Assembly (NCBI GenBank): GCA_021234155.1
Contig: JAJEKV010000028.1
Location: forward strand, 11,982,134-12,046,133
Source: Isoetes taiwanensis
Taxonomy: Eukaryota > Streptophyta > Lycopodiopsida > Isoetales > Isoetaceae
Direction: 5' to 3'
Length of the DNA: 64,000 nucleotides
The notes beneath the pieces were generated by a model, which had not been told where the DNA came from, did not search any database, and saw only the letters and a program-made list of their open reading frames with translations. A program made the position numbers and the translations under genes. Below are positions 1-11,174 of this stretch, one piece after another (position 1 is the first letter of the stretch; each line of letters opens with the position of its first letter).

Positions 1-418
1 TTGCTCCTTGACGGGGTCGAGGTCGTGCTCCCTCTATGATCATACACACACTTCGGGGGCTGCTGCGCCAGGCTATGCTATGACGAACGATGCTCGAAAT
101 GGGGTTTCGAGTGCGTAGGTGAGTGTTCAGGTGCTAGAGTCAGGAAAAGAGGTCTAGGGTTAGGGTTTGAGCCAATATAGGTGAGGGTCCACGTGGGATG
201 CCACGTGGCACCACTAGGATGGGGTCGTGTGGCGGTTGCCCAATAGGATAAGGTCATGTGGAAATGGGCCTTATCCTAAGGTTATCTAAGTTAAACAATT
301 AACTTAGATATGTGCCCCTTGCCACTTCAAAGGTATACAAGGCTACATTTGTAGACTTGTATGGTGACGGGTCCAGGAATATACGTATTTATGGCGTATA
401 TTCCCTTGGAACGTCACA
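1..418 (-). repeat. 3' LTR (partial, cut by window start)
   Basis: This segment is repeated without indels at 36,618-37,035, with six differences that are all C/T. Its inner end reads TGTGACGTTCC on the minus strand, a standard TG start, and it directly abuts the polypurine tract. The rest of the LTR (about 1.64 kb by comparison with the other copy) should continue to the left of the window. Confidence 0.9.
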
Positions 419-430
419 TTCTCCCCCCCT
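419..430 (-). other. Polypurine tract of the chromovirus
   Basis: The minus strand reads AGGGGGGGAGAA directly before the LTR start TGTGACG. This is the expected place and composition of the plus-strand DNA primer of an LTR retrotransposon. Confidence 0.85.
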
Positions 431-1188
431 TAGGACAATGCTGTCCTCAGCATTGCGCTAAGGTGACGAGCCTACACTATGCCTGCAAAACAACACATGA
501 ACATACACTTTAATTTAATTTTTAAGTGATCCTCTTCCTATTAAAGAGTTAATTGTCAAAATTTAGGCTATATTTGTTCTTATACAAAATTATATAGCCT
601 TAACAAGGTTACTTCTTATAATAATTCCAAAACATTACTATAAGAGTTATTAGGGTTCATAATCTAAATTATGGTTCCCCCATCTTCTCGTAATGCGCCC
701 CTCCTCGATGCTCGCTTCTCACTTGCATGCACAAGGAGCACATTACGTCAGTTTGGTTAATAATTTTGTGGTTTTAGGGGACCACCCCTCTTACCTAATA
801 CCTTGCACTCGTGTTACCCAGTGCCGAGTACCCCTAGTGCATCATGCCCCAAGGGTTTTAAGCTAGGGAACGTCTCACGATCCCATCATCGCGCATGATC
901 ACTTTGACCTTCACCATGACCCCCCTATGGCCAGGTGTGCGAGCCCCGCATCATGGCATAGGGAGCATCCGACTGATGTCCCATCATCGCGCACTATGCC
1001 TCACTTCCTCTCTCGCATGACCCTATTGGTCATGCGCACCCCTTGGTGCATGTTGGCCTAGAGAATGCCTTAAAGGCTTATCTCATCATCGCCTACACGT
1101 TCCAAGATTCTGGCATATGTATTCCACTAGCTATAATACATCTGCCAGAGCTAGAGGCTAACTAAGAAACATACTAAGCTAACCTCCT
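431..1188. other. Non-coding 3' region between pol and polypurine tract
   Basis: No gene is seen. The stretch carries three related short motifs around the string atcatcgc (near 885, 982 and 1,085), set in C-rich sequence, perhaps remnants of short tandem repeats inside the element. Confidence 0.5.
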
Positions 1189-2535
1189 GGCAAGTCGAGG
1201 TCGACCAAGTCGGAGATGACTCGCCCATCAAACTCCTTCATAAACTCTGGGTATTGCTTCTCCAAATCCTGCTTCAATACCCATGTCGCGTCTTCCACGG
1301 GCAAGTGCTTCCACTTGACCAAATACTGGAGGAACTAAGACCTCCTAGTCTTCTTGAATGACTTATCAAGAAGTAACTCAGGCACAATTTCAACTTGCTC
1401 CTCCGTCATTTCCAACAAAGTTGGAGTGTCCAAAACCTCATCAGGGTTAGGGTTGTGCCTTTTCAATAAACTTACATGGAAGACTTTGTGAACTTTGAGA
1501 TGGGCCGGAAGATCCAACTTGTAGGCTTGGGAGCCCACCCTCTCCAAAATCTTGAACGGACCAGCCCACCTAGGGGCAAGCTTCTTGCAACTCCCAATCC
1601 GAAGCTTAGCTTGCTTTACCTTGATCTTCAACCACACGCTATCGCCTACCTTGAACTCTCTTACGGTCCTATGCCTGTCGGCTACACTCTTCTGCCGACT
1701 TCTTGCTGCTAGGAGGTACCCTCTTACTTCTTCCACCAGCTGCTGCATATCTCCTAGCATCTGTTGGGATACTTCAACCTTTGACACATGATTGTGCCAA
1801 GTATCCGGGGTTAGGCACTGGTACCCGTAATTTATCATGAAAGGAGACATCTGAAATGACTCCTGCTTGGCACTATTATAGGCGAATTCTACCAAGTGGT
1901 TGTACTCATCCCACTTGGATTGCTTATTCCACACATAACTTCTCAACATGTCTTCAATAATTCGATTCGTACGCTCCGTCTGACCATCTGTTTGCGAATG
2001 ATAAGCCGTGCTCATGGAGAGCTTCGTCTGAATGGTGCTAAAGAGGTCTTGCCAAAAAGCACTCATAAACTTGGAATCCATGTCTGAAATTATCTCCCGA
2101 GGCATGCCATGGAGTCTAAAAATCTCCTTTACAAATAACTTGGCAGTATCTAATGCTGTGTCCGTAGTCTTGCAAGGCACAAAGTGTGCCATCTTAGATA
2201 ATTTGTCTACGACAACCATTAATGCATCTTTGCCTCGTAGAGTTCTAGGGAGTCCTGTGATAAAATCCATGCTTACCACTTCCCATTTTGCATTCGGCAC
2301 TGCTAAAGGTTCCAAGGCTCCCGGAATCCGAAGCTGCTCTGCTTTGGTCTACTGGCACAGCTGGCACTTCCGAATATATCTGGCTATCTGCTTCTTCATT
2401 CCCGGCCAGAAGTAGCTACTTCGAATCTTGAAGTAGGTCTTCATAAAACCTGCATGCCCTGCTATTGGGCTGTTGTGTGTGTCATAAAGAATTAGCTTCC
2501 TTACACCTGACGATTCGGGCACACACAACTTACCT
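1189..2535 (-). pseudogene. Integrase with C-terminal chromodomain (broken)
   Basis: The retroviral-type integrase inserts element DNA into the genome. The N-terminal HHCC zinc region lies at about 2,350-2,480 (H-N-S-P-I-A-G-H, then C-Q-L-C). The catalytic core shows the three acidic residues in context: MDFITGLP, SDMDSKF and TERTNRIIEDML. After the core comes the DSVWLK region and a chromodomain at about 1,189-1,331 (YLVKWKHLP, then EDATWVL), which in this family steers integration to marked chromatin. A TAG at 2,349-2,351 separates the zinc region from the core, and a TAG at 1,332-1,334 cuts off the chromodomain. The frame to the upstream piece is also shifted near 2,541. The core from 1,335 to 2,315 is open. 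Confidence 0.9.
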
Positions 2536-4307
2536 TTATTCCTTCCTATAATGCTTGAAGCCTTCCCGTTCCTTATCTGTTATAGCCTCCCTAGAGAGGC
2601 TTTCCCGTACCTCCTTGAAATCAACATCAGATGGTAATGTCTCCTCGATTTTCTTGCCATACCCACTCAAAAGAGTTGATATAGCATTACAATGTGTTCT
2701 CGTCTCAAGGGGTCTTCTAGAGAGAGCATCGGCAACCACATTCAACTTACCCGGCTTATAAGCAATCTCAAAATCATACTCTTCTAGGAATTCCATCCAC
2801 CTCCTTTGCCTTAGATTGAGGGTGGTTGGGTAAAGATGTATTGGAGGCTCTGATGATCAGTATCTAACTGAAATTTCCTTCCAAGCAAATAATGCCTCCA
2901 AATACGAAGAGCTCTCACAATCGCTAGAAGTTCCTGGTCATGGGTTGGGTAGCGCTGCTCGGTGTCGTTCAACTTCTTGGAATCATAGGCCACTACTCTT
3001 CCTTCTTGCATTAGGATTCCACCTGTTGCTATCTTGCTTGCATCTGTTGCTACTATCTTGTCCTTATCTGGATCCGGCAGAACTAGCACTGGTGCTGTTG
3101 TTAAGGCCTCCTTAAGCTTTTCAAATGAAGCTTGAACATTTTCTAGCCAATGTGTTCTCCAATCTTTCACCTTAATGCTCTTAGTGAGGTCCGTCAAAGG
3201 GGCTGCCCACTTAGCGAAGTCCTTCACGAACTTCCTATAATATCCTACCAGACCTAGAAAGCTTCTCACTTCTGCCACATTCTTTGGAACTGGCCAATCA
3301 ACTACTGCTTCGATCTTTGCGGGGTCGGTGGAGATTCCTTCCGCCGATATTATATGGCCCAAGTACTCCACTCTTTCGGTAGCAAAGTGGCGTTTGGAGA
3401 GCTTCTTATACAACCGATGTCGTCTCAACTTTTCCAACACTCTTCTCAAATGCTGACAATGATCTTCAATGGACTTGCTGTAGACTAGAATGTCGTCGAA
3501 GAAAACAATGACAAACTCGTCTAGGAACTCCCTGAAGACGTCGTTCATGAGACGCATGAAAGTTGCCGGCGCATTCGATAAGCCAAAGGGCATTACCGTA
3601 AACTCGAAATGCCCGTACCGCGTTCTGAAGGCGGTCTTATGGATATCTTCTTCCTTTATTCTTATTTGATGGTACCCTGACCTTAAGTCAATCTTAGAGA
3701 ATAGTTTTGCTCCTTGGAGCTGGTCCATCAAATCATCTGCCCTAGGCAAGGCATACTTATTCTTTATCGTCTGCTTGTTGAGCTGGCGATAGTCTATGCA
3801 CATTCTTAAACTCCCGTCCTTCTTCTTCACGAAGAGTATGGGTGCTCCAAAAGGAGACACACTTGCCCTAATAAATCCAAGATCAAGCAATTCCTGCAGC
3901 TGTTTCTTGAGTTCAATCAACTCCGGGGTGCTCATCCTGTAAGGTGCCTTGCTGGTAGGCTTAGCATCTAGAGCTAGAGTGATTTCACACTCCACACCCC
4001 TATAAGGTGGTAGCTGCCGGATTTCATCTGGGAATACATCCTTGAATTCCCTTGCTACCGGCTTGGGCAACTGATTCCCACTTAAGCCAATTCCCTTCTC
4101 TTTAGCTGGCTCAATTGCTTCTAACCTCAGGATATAATCCACCTTATTTCTTTCTATACTTTTCCTTAGCCGCTTCAAAGAAATACACTGCATGGGAGAA
4201 GCTACCTTCTTACCTTTCACTATGAATTTGGTGCCGTCCGGTGCTGTCATGGAGATCTCATTACGGTCGCAATCGATCATGGCTTTCGCTGGCTTTAGGA
4301 ACTCCAT
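2536..4307 (-). pseudogene. Reverse transcriptase-RNase H (frameshifted)
   Basis: The frame 2,811-4,307 encodes RT and most of RNase H. RT motifs in order are [21 protein letters not shown] (first catalytic Asp), [13 protein letters not shown] and [10 protein letters not shown]; the active-site box is F-F-D-D where most relatives have a different residue before DD. RNase H follows with ATDAS, the ELLAIV acidic site and the TDHQSLQ site. The end of RNase H and the linker to integrase ([17 protein letters not shown]) lie in another frame at 2,536-2,796, so a one-base shift is inferred near 2,821. The join to protease is also shifted, because the expected YDVV-G-ME junction reads into TAG TAG near 4,311. 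Confidence 0.92.
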
Positions 4308-4312
4308 TCCTA

Positions 4313-4720
4313 CTAGTCATACCTTTCAATAACCATGACCTCTGCCCCCATTGGCCACTTACTTCCACTAAGGTCTATGTCGAATGTGATCCTCCTCCCC
4401 TTAGTGTGCCAAATGGCACCGTTTGCCATGCTAACTGGCCTTGGCTTAGACTTCAAGACTTTATTCTTCATTAGGGTAGCCAGCCTAGGAGAGGCAAAGT
4501 TGTGAGAGCTACCTGTATCTATCAACACTAGATATGGGCTGTTATCTATAATCCCCTCAGCCACAATGACTGTGGATTGATTTTCAATATCATCCGACTC
4601 AATGTTTGCACATATATGGCACTCACCCTCTATGAAGTCCTGGCCGTCCTGCTGGATGTCGTCTTCGTCTGCTTCTGTCGGTGAATCCCAATCCCCAAGC
4701 TCTGCCAAAGCTGCCTGCAT
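4313..4720 (-). pseudogene. Retropepsin-type aspartic protease
   Basis: The 135-residue frame contains the active-site string LVLIDTGSSHNFAS at about residues 85-98, the D-T-G-S signature of retrotransposon proteases, which cut the Gag-Pol polyprotein. It ends at a stop created by an apparent one-base loss at the join to RT near 4,311. The upstream end runs towards the gag zinc knuckle in an acidic linker, as expected of a continuous gag-pol frame. Only one active-site Asp is needed because the enzyme works as a dimer. Confidence 0.85.
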
Positions 4721-5893
4721 GACGAATGGACAATCATGTGTTCGGTGCCCTGGCTGGAAGCACCTAAAACATAGCTTCTTCTCGATACACTCCTATCTCT
4801 TCTCTTTCGGTAGACTGTCTAAAAGACGCTTTAGCGCACTGCCCCCTGATGCATTATGTGGCTTACGGTCCCCAAAGGTCTTACCCTGAGCTCTTCCCTG
4901 CTGCTGGCCTCCTGATGGCATAGGCGCTGATTGCTTACTCTGGTACTGCCCTTGATATTGCCATGTTGATTTACCCTTGAAGGCCGACTGTTTCTCACCT
5001 GGAGTTGGTGGAGCTTCCTCCAAACTTATGGCTTTATCCTCGGCTTCTGCCACTGACTTTGGGTTGATTGCTCGGACTAGCCTTTTGATATTGCTGTTCA
5101 ATCCCTCAATGTATGTTTCAACCGCTTGCCTTTCAGAAACTCCGAGAACATGGAGCCTGAGCCGCATGAATTCCTCTGTGTACTTTGCTACTGACAAGGT
5201 ACCCTGGTTCAATCTGCAGAATTGCTGAATCTGCCTGCTAGTGTGTGATCTTGGCACATAATGTTTGCGAAAAGCCTTGCTGAAGGTCTTGAATCTGCAA
5301 TTGTTCCTTCTTAGCTTATTGGACTTTGCGTAGCCTTTCCACCAAATTCTAGCTGCTCCTATTAAGTTGGCTGTAGCAACCTTCCCTATATCTTTGTCCT
5401 TCATGCCATAGAAATTGCCAAACTCTTCCATTTCATCAAGCCAAGCTTCCACCTCCATACCCGACCTGTCTTTCCCTGAAAACTGACCCAACTTACTAGT
5501 CTTCCACACATTGCTCATAACGCTGTCCACTTTCTTCTGATAATCATCTGTTTTCCTTGCCCTTTTTCTTGCCCGAGGTGTATCGGACTGACTGTCGGAG
5601 CTAAAACTGTCCTCACTGGAAGAGCTATCTGATGTGCTGGAGCTAGACGATGATGGGCTCCTGGTTCTCCTTTTTCTTTTCCTGTCCCTGACATTCCCCT
5701 GGTTGTCTTGCTCTTCTGGTTCCGGTCTTTCCTCGATGCCTTGCTGAGGCAGTGGTGGAGGCGGTGGTGGTGCAGGTGCATATTCTTGGGCATTCATCAA
5801 AGGGGTGGCCCAGTGAATCAGTTGGTGCACATATTTTGCCCTATTCCTTTGCTTATAATGTCTGAAGGTCATATCTTGCCCCTTTTTTGCCAA
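4721..5893 (-). pseudogene. Gag (capsid and zinc knuckle)
   Basis: The open frame 4,793-5,893 has a Pro-rich and Ser/Arg-rich N-terminal part, then a retrotransposon capsid domain with typical strings (EAWLDEMEEF, ARIWWKGY, FSKAFRKHYVP, YTEEFMRLR), then a Gln/Gly-rich tail. A CCHC zinc knuckle (CFRCFQPGHRTHDC) lies just past the stop at about 4,745-4,790, so the stop at 4,793-4,795 is probably a nonsense change of a Lys codon. No ATG starts this frame: it opens at a TTG after a stop, and a neighbouring frame (5,869 to about 5,975) may carry the true upstream residues. The start is therefore uncertain and gag is likely cut at its 5' side. Confidence 0.85.
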
Positions 5894-5950
5894 TTATTGT
5901 AACCATTGGTGTCATTATGCCCCATTGCCTTAATCCCTTGGTATTGGACC

Positions 5951-6933
5951 ACTCCCCCTAGCATGCTCCATATCACACAAGAAGTTGCCACTGAAGAAGA
6001 TTGTGTACAAAAGCACGATATTGATGCAATACTTTTAAAGCCTAACATGACATCACTTAACTCAATGAAATGTTCTTTTATCAAATGCTCGATTGAATTT
6101 TCTCCTTTAAACCCCGATTTCGCTTACGAAAGCTCTAGATAACAAAAGGTTGTGTATAATACAAGAATTAAAAGTGATAAAAGGGCCTATAAAAATTGTA
6201 GCAGACTGTGTAAAGTGATATGTTATGTCTTATCTCAATGCACCTTAACCGACCATTTCATGTAAGGCCCAAAGGCAGCACCAGCCATTGCTTCTTTTCA
6301 GCACTTACTCATGATGATGACGTTAAAGCTTAGCGAGTCTCTGTCAACTTGCTATCTGAAAATACAAAAATTTTTGTCTACTTGGCTTCTAAATAAAATT
6401 AGTTTCAGCAATACAAGAATGTCCAGTGCAAATGAAAAACTTAAAGAGACTTTTCCTATGTTCCTCCCCACATGCTGCACATTCTACAGCACGATTTGCA
6501 AACAATATGCTGCTTTTTCTGCTGATTTAGATACAAGTGTGTATTTTCTGTCCACAACTCAAACTTGCAACTTGTCGAAGCCTGTGCACATGTATCTAAT
6601 CTGCTTGGCCTGGAAAAACAGTGGAATTACATCCTATAGCGTTAATGTTTCCATGATTAGACATCTCAAAGATAAGCTAGTTTTCTTTCTGAAGAAACAA
6701 ACATATACATTTCAATTGTTGTTTAATATAGACCTTTCGGATTACATCATCCACATTCTTGCCAACTTCATAGAAAAGTCATTTAGTAGCTCTGCAAGAG
6801 GAATGCATTCGAATACAACTTAAACAGTACAAGAAACTAGCAAGCAAATATAGTACATATCTCCTTTCTATTTTATATTTCAAATCATTGAGACCTTTAT
6901 TTTTGTTAAGACACAACTTAGCCCATAAATCTG

Positions 6934-6965
<32 letters not shown>

Positions 6966-8090
6966 GGGTCACAAGCTCCAGCACACACATAAACCGTACA
7001 GTCTTCACAGTAAAAACGCATTCGTGGTGTCCTTGCAGTCTCATGAAAGAGACCATTAGCCATCTCAATTACATGTTTTGCTCTATGTACCATGCAGGTT
7101 CTTTGCTCCCCCTTAGTTCTATAGTTAGTAATATCACAAAAATGGTTCGTCGCACAAAATGTCTAATTATACGGCTATTTTGCTATGGTTTCTATATGAT
7201 TATGTCGTTGTATTTGTGTGAGCAGTATTTCTAGAGCGCATATTGTATTTCTAGCTAGTTGTCGTCTTCAATTAAGGCCTTTAGGCCATTAATCAAGATG
7301 CTTTACGGAGAGATGGTTTCAAGAAACTCAACTTTTCGGCCTTGGTCACAGGTTTGGCGCAGCAGCTTCATGATTGCCTCTTAGTGCCCAGAAGCCTGAG
7401 ATGCGAATCCTAAACCAAACCATGATGATTCGTATGCTGCTTCAATTGGCCTGCACCTCATGCCATGGCGTTTCCCAGTCTCAAACTGGTCTGATAACAA
7501 TGACATGGATCTCCTTTGCAATGGAGCAACAAACTGCATCAAACCACACCCATCGCCTCTTCCCTGGGAATCCCTGATCCCCCCACAGTGTTACAGAGTT
7601 CGTGACTCAGAATGATGAATATGTATCAAGAAGAAAGTGCTTAGAGGAAATTAGCAGCCTCTATTCAAGAAAAGTTTCCCTCTCTCAGAGGAAATCCCAG
7701 ATTCTTAAATAGGGCACTATTTTCCCAGACGATTGGTTCTACAAGAAGCCCAAGGGTCAAAACGCAGACTTGACCCATCTGGGGCCACTTCAAATCCTTC
7801 CTGGGATTATTTCAATCTATGGCAGGCTCTTCGGCTTTTGCCTGCGTGAAGGAGGAAGCCATCGTTGGCTTTCGAAAGGCCCACCCAATCGGATGGCGCC
7901 ACATCACACTTTAATAAGGTATTAGCAGTCTTAGGTTATTTTTTGTGTTAGCCTCTTATTAAAATGATAACACCAATGGTTTGAAACTCTTGCTTTGGCA
8001 AATGATTGCCTTTATTGGGAAGAGATAGGTGGATTTGCTATGAATGGCCTTGAAATTCCTTTTATTTCTATTAATCTTTAAAGCATTCAA
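5951..8090. other. No clear gene; patchwork DNA with a poly-A run
   Basis: I see no convincing exon here. The most notable item is an uninterrupted run of 26 A at 6,940-6,965. About 7,260-7,920 is less AT-rich than its surroundings and contains only short open frames without recognised motifs. No terminal repeats or target duplications were found at the left border near 5,950. Confidence 0.4.
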
Positions 8091-8099
8091 TAGATCTGC

Positions 8100-9385
8100 C
8101 GAATTGCAAGTTTCGAAGATGGCCATATCTAGAAGTTTGCAGCATTGCATGGATACTATGTTTATGGGCTTTGGCTGTTTTACCAACTCCAACACCATCG
8201 GTTGCTACTGCTCTATTCTCTATTTATGCTTTGTGTACAGCCTTTCTAGATGTTGTTATAGATGTTGCCATTGCCTAGAATAGCCGTGATTCTCCACATT
8301 CTGCCAATGATTTACAGGTACCTCCTTATATATATCTTTTTGTTCAAATAAGAAAATACGACTTTGTTTAAGCATATACATGACTTGAAACAGAGCCTTT
8401 CATGGGAAAGCATAGCTGTAGGAGGGCTACTTGGTTGTGGAATATCTAAATCAACTATCTATTCTTTTGGATCAAAGGGTATATCTTCTCATCTCCATAG
8501 CTCCTCTTTTATTAATCCTGGTATCATGGGCCTTCCAGAGTGTCGATTATCCAGAAACCTTTGGGGGCCACGAATTGGAGCTTTGCTGCATACTTTTGGA
8601 CTTCTTTTAAAAACTTTGCAAAATCCAATCAATTGGAAGCCTATGTTGTACGTTTATTTATGCATTGTAAACCCATTTCCCTTGATTCTTGCATATGAAG
8701 CCCTATTTTTTGTTGTTCATATGTTTGACCTGTTGCCTGTGGTATGCAGGGTGGTTTATGCCCAGACATCTTTGAGGCAATGTTTTATTGGCTTTTAGAT
8801 AAACATGTAGTGCCTAGATTATATGAAGAATTCAGTAGATTTATGAATGCTTTTGGTTATCTTGCCATGTTATTGGGCATTGTGCTATACAACTGCTGGT
8901 TGAAAGGCTGCATCTTTAGAACAATGTTCTTCTAGACTTAGGTACACCATGTGTTTTTACTTGAATGAACAACGTGGGTCTTGAGATTTTACTTATACCT
9001 TATCTTTGGTTTGCAGTGTATGATGCTGGATTTTTGGATCTTATGCTTCTGACAAGGTACAACTAAGGCTTCATCTTCTAGATCATGCCTTTGTATTGGA
9101 TGACCAAACAATGTCTAATGCTATTGGGAGACTGCAACTAATGCCAATGTTAGTTCTGTCCATGAAAATTTGCCCCGGAGGCATTGGGGAACAATCTTTG
9201 CATTCTCCATGTCAGTATCTAACTTAGGCGGAACTACTTGTCCTTGGCTTGGCGCTCTGCTGCAAAAATGGCTACATGTTATATTAAACGAGATGACTAT
9301 AAGAACCTTTGGGTTGCAGTGATAATTTGGAGCATAATTAGTCTGCCACCATTGTTTTTCTTATTCTTAGTGCACGTATGATCAA
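8100..9385 (+). pseudogene. Folate-biopterin transporter (BT1 family) pseudogene
   Basis: BT1-family proteins are multi-pass membrane carriers for folates and pterins, found in plant chloroplast envelopes and in protists. Four exon-like blocks appear in order with good splice borders: about 8,100-8,317 (RRWPYLEV, then TAFLDVVIDVAIA; donor CAG|GT), from 8,394 (QSLSWESIAVGGLLG; acceptor CAG), from 8,750 (FMNAFGYLAMLLGIVLYNCWLK) and from 9,017 (LQLMPMLVLSMKICPGGI, then VSNLGGTTCPWLGALLQ in a shifted frame). These match the family's conserved segments in order. An in-frame TAG at 8,276-8,278 and frameshifts in the second and fourth blocks show it is dead. Earlier exons are not visible. Confidence 0.72.
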
Positions 9386-9862
9386 AGAGCAGGTTCTATA
9401 GCTTGATGTTCCCAAGCAGCGCTATCCAAACATGTTGGTCCCTTGAACTACAGCGGTTTGTAACCTTATAGACAAAATGGAATGGTTTGTGGCCATCACC
9501 ATTGGGGGTTTTGTTACGTCAACCATTCGAACCCTTGTTGATGTCGACTACCATAAGAAAAGATATGCTCATTAGTGGAGAAGAACATAATATAAAGAAT
9601 GTGGCATACATGCACATTTGCTTAACATTAATACGCCTCCCATAAACATCATTGACCTTCATCCATGTGAAAAATTAATGGGAAAGGAAAATGCAAAGTG
9701 ACTTCAGCAAAGGATTAGTAAGTTGCCAAGATGCATGTGTATTCAACAGAATGCAAGTCTTAGTTTTAGTTCCATATCTGCGACTGAAAATTTAACATGT
9801 TGCGTTATCAATCTGCATCAATCTGCTTCTGGCCCTTCTGGCCTGGGCTGGGCATGGTACTT
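9386..9862. other. Intergenic stretch before the tandem duplication
   Basis: No gene is seen. It ends at the left border of the 2.95-kb tandem unit, where matching sequence begins with ctcctactgttctggg. Confidence 0.4.
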
Positions 9863-10020
9863 CTCCTACTGTTCTGGGTTGAGCTGGGCTGAGTTGTGGA
9901 CAGATGGTTGAGTACATGGAGAAGGCGATCGCATGTTGAAAATGTAACTACGATAGTTCCATCTGCTCCACTGATCTTGCTCAGTGACAAGGTCGCCCCC
10001 CTTTGCACAGGAACTTTGCA

Positions 10021-10068
10021 TTAGTGTATTATCTAATTACCCCCTTTGTATTAGTGTATTATCTAATT
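10021..10068 (+). promoter_or_regulatory. 30-bp direct repeat upstream of the aegerolysin-like gene
   Basis: An 18-base string (ttagtgtattatctaatt) occurs twice, 30 bp apart, about 100-145 bp before the start codon. The same pair precedes the second gene at 12,959-13,006. The position suits promoter elements, but function is inference only. Confidence 0.35.
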
Positions 10069-10093
10069 GGAGAGGTTAGTGAAAGGGTGCCGC

Positions 10094-10104
10094 TTTTTAA
10101 AAGG
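10094..10104 (+). promoter_or_regulatory. Possible TATA box of copy 1
   Basis: TTTTTAAAAGG lies about 60 bp before the start codon at 10,165, a plausible place for a plant TATA box. The equivalent bases are deleted in the second copy. Confidence 0.3.
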
Positions 10105-10164
10105 CCTCCACACTACACATTCTTCACCACTTGCATTAGCTCTGCATAGCTTAGCGCCTTAGCT

Positions 10165-10831
10165 ATGGCAATTCTTAGCAGCTCTGTCTTCCTCTTCTTG
10201 TTCGCCTTATCTATTGCCTCTGCTACTATTTTGGAGGAGATGGAGTATTGTAAGAATAGCATAACATAGATCAACATGTTTAGCCTCTTATGCTTAACTG
10301 CTACATGATGATATTGACTAACATTGGACATTCATTTTTGCAGACCAAGCCATTGAGATGAGAGTCCCTAACCATGGAAAGCTCCATGGAGAGAACAACC
10401 ACGTGGATATACAAATACTATACGCCGGTCCAGGTAACCTCATTGTGGTTAAATCATGGCTTGAGTGGGGGAAATAAGTCCGCGGGAATGGTAATTATCA
10501 TAACTATGAATCTTCACCTGACGATAAATCTGTGCAAAATGGTACAAAGTTACGTGTTGCTGCAGCTGGAAAGCAATACTCTCCTAGTGGGACAAAGGGT
10601 AACATTGATTTGGCAGTATCTGAAACTGGGCAGATAGTCCTTCACGTCTACTGGGACACATGTTATCTATGTGATAATGCTAAGGTGAAGGTGGAGAAAA
10701 GAAATGAGACCTTTACCCTTACGTGGGGTAAGTTGGGTAGCAAAGTTGTTGATGTAAGGATCTGTCTCGTCTATCCTGGGTACAATGGCAATTGGTGCCA
10801 GATCTGGTGTGGAAGCAGGATGTGCGACTAA
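10165..10831 (+). pseudogene. Aegerolysin-like secreted protein, copy 1 (nonsense mutation)
   Basis: Same two-exon structure as the gene at 13,083-13,749: exon 1 10,165-10,249 with a signal peptide, intron 10,250-10,343 (GTAAG..CAG), exon 2 from 10,344 to the stop at 10,829-10,831. A TAA at 10,475-10,477 falls in frame where copy 2 has a Trp codon, in the conserved W-G-K segment, so a full-length product cannot be made. The downstream part remains open (10,532-10,831) and is nearly identical to copy 2, so inactivation is recent. Upstream, this copy keeps a TATA-like string that copy 2 lacks. Confidence 0.7.
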
Positions 10832-11054
10832 GCAAAAGTTGGAGATGGTTGTTACAAGTCCTTAACAAACTACCCCTCAAGTTTATAGTGATCCAACGGT
10901 TGAGATCAATCTTGGTCAATGGTGTTATGAGCCATAACACATTGCTACTTCGAAACATCCTAGGGTGTTACTAGGATGTTATCGAATGGACGATTTTGAT
11001 CGATTTTGATGGTGATCAGATGGCCCAAAACTCTCGGGGCAGTGTGTTAAGGGA

Positions 11055-11174
11055 GATAACGTAACGCCCTGGCCCTCAGGCGTGCATCATAAAAAATTTT
11101 TCGGCATGGCCAAAATGGCGATGGCCATGCCTCAATTTTTTTTTATGGTGACGCCCTTGGCCCAGGGCGTTATC
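11055..11174. repeat. Foldback element (MITE-like), internally deleted copy
   Basis: Outer arms GATAACG..CGTTATC match the foldback at 13,973-14,125. Here the centre is shortened, leaving a 9-bp inner stem (ggcatggcc/ggccatgcc). It lies about 220 bp downstream of the pseudogene stop. Confidence 0.7.

Larger units (their letters stand above)
1..5950 (-). mobile_element. Ty3/gypsy chromovirus, 3' half (gag-pol to 3' LTR)
   Basis: On the minus strand the order is gag, protease, RT, RNase H, integrase, chromodomain, polypurine tract and LTR, which is the Ty3/gypsy order; the chromodomain places it among chromoviruses. The left edge of the window cuts the 3' LTR. No primer-binding site or 5' LTR follows gag on the right: similarity to gag stops near 5,950 and unrelated DNA begins. 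The element is defective, with stops at 1,332-1,334, 2,349-2,351 and about 4,790, and frameshifts near 2,541, 2,821 and 4,311. It is either a truncated copy or the 3' half of the element whose 5' half lies at 25,881-37,035; the matching LTRs favour the second reading. Confidence 0.9.
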
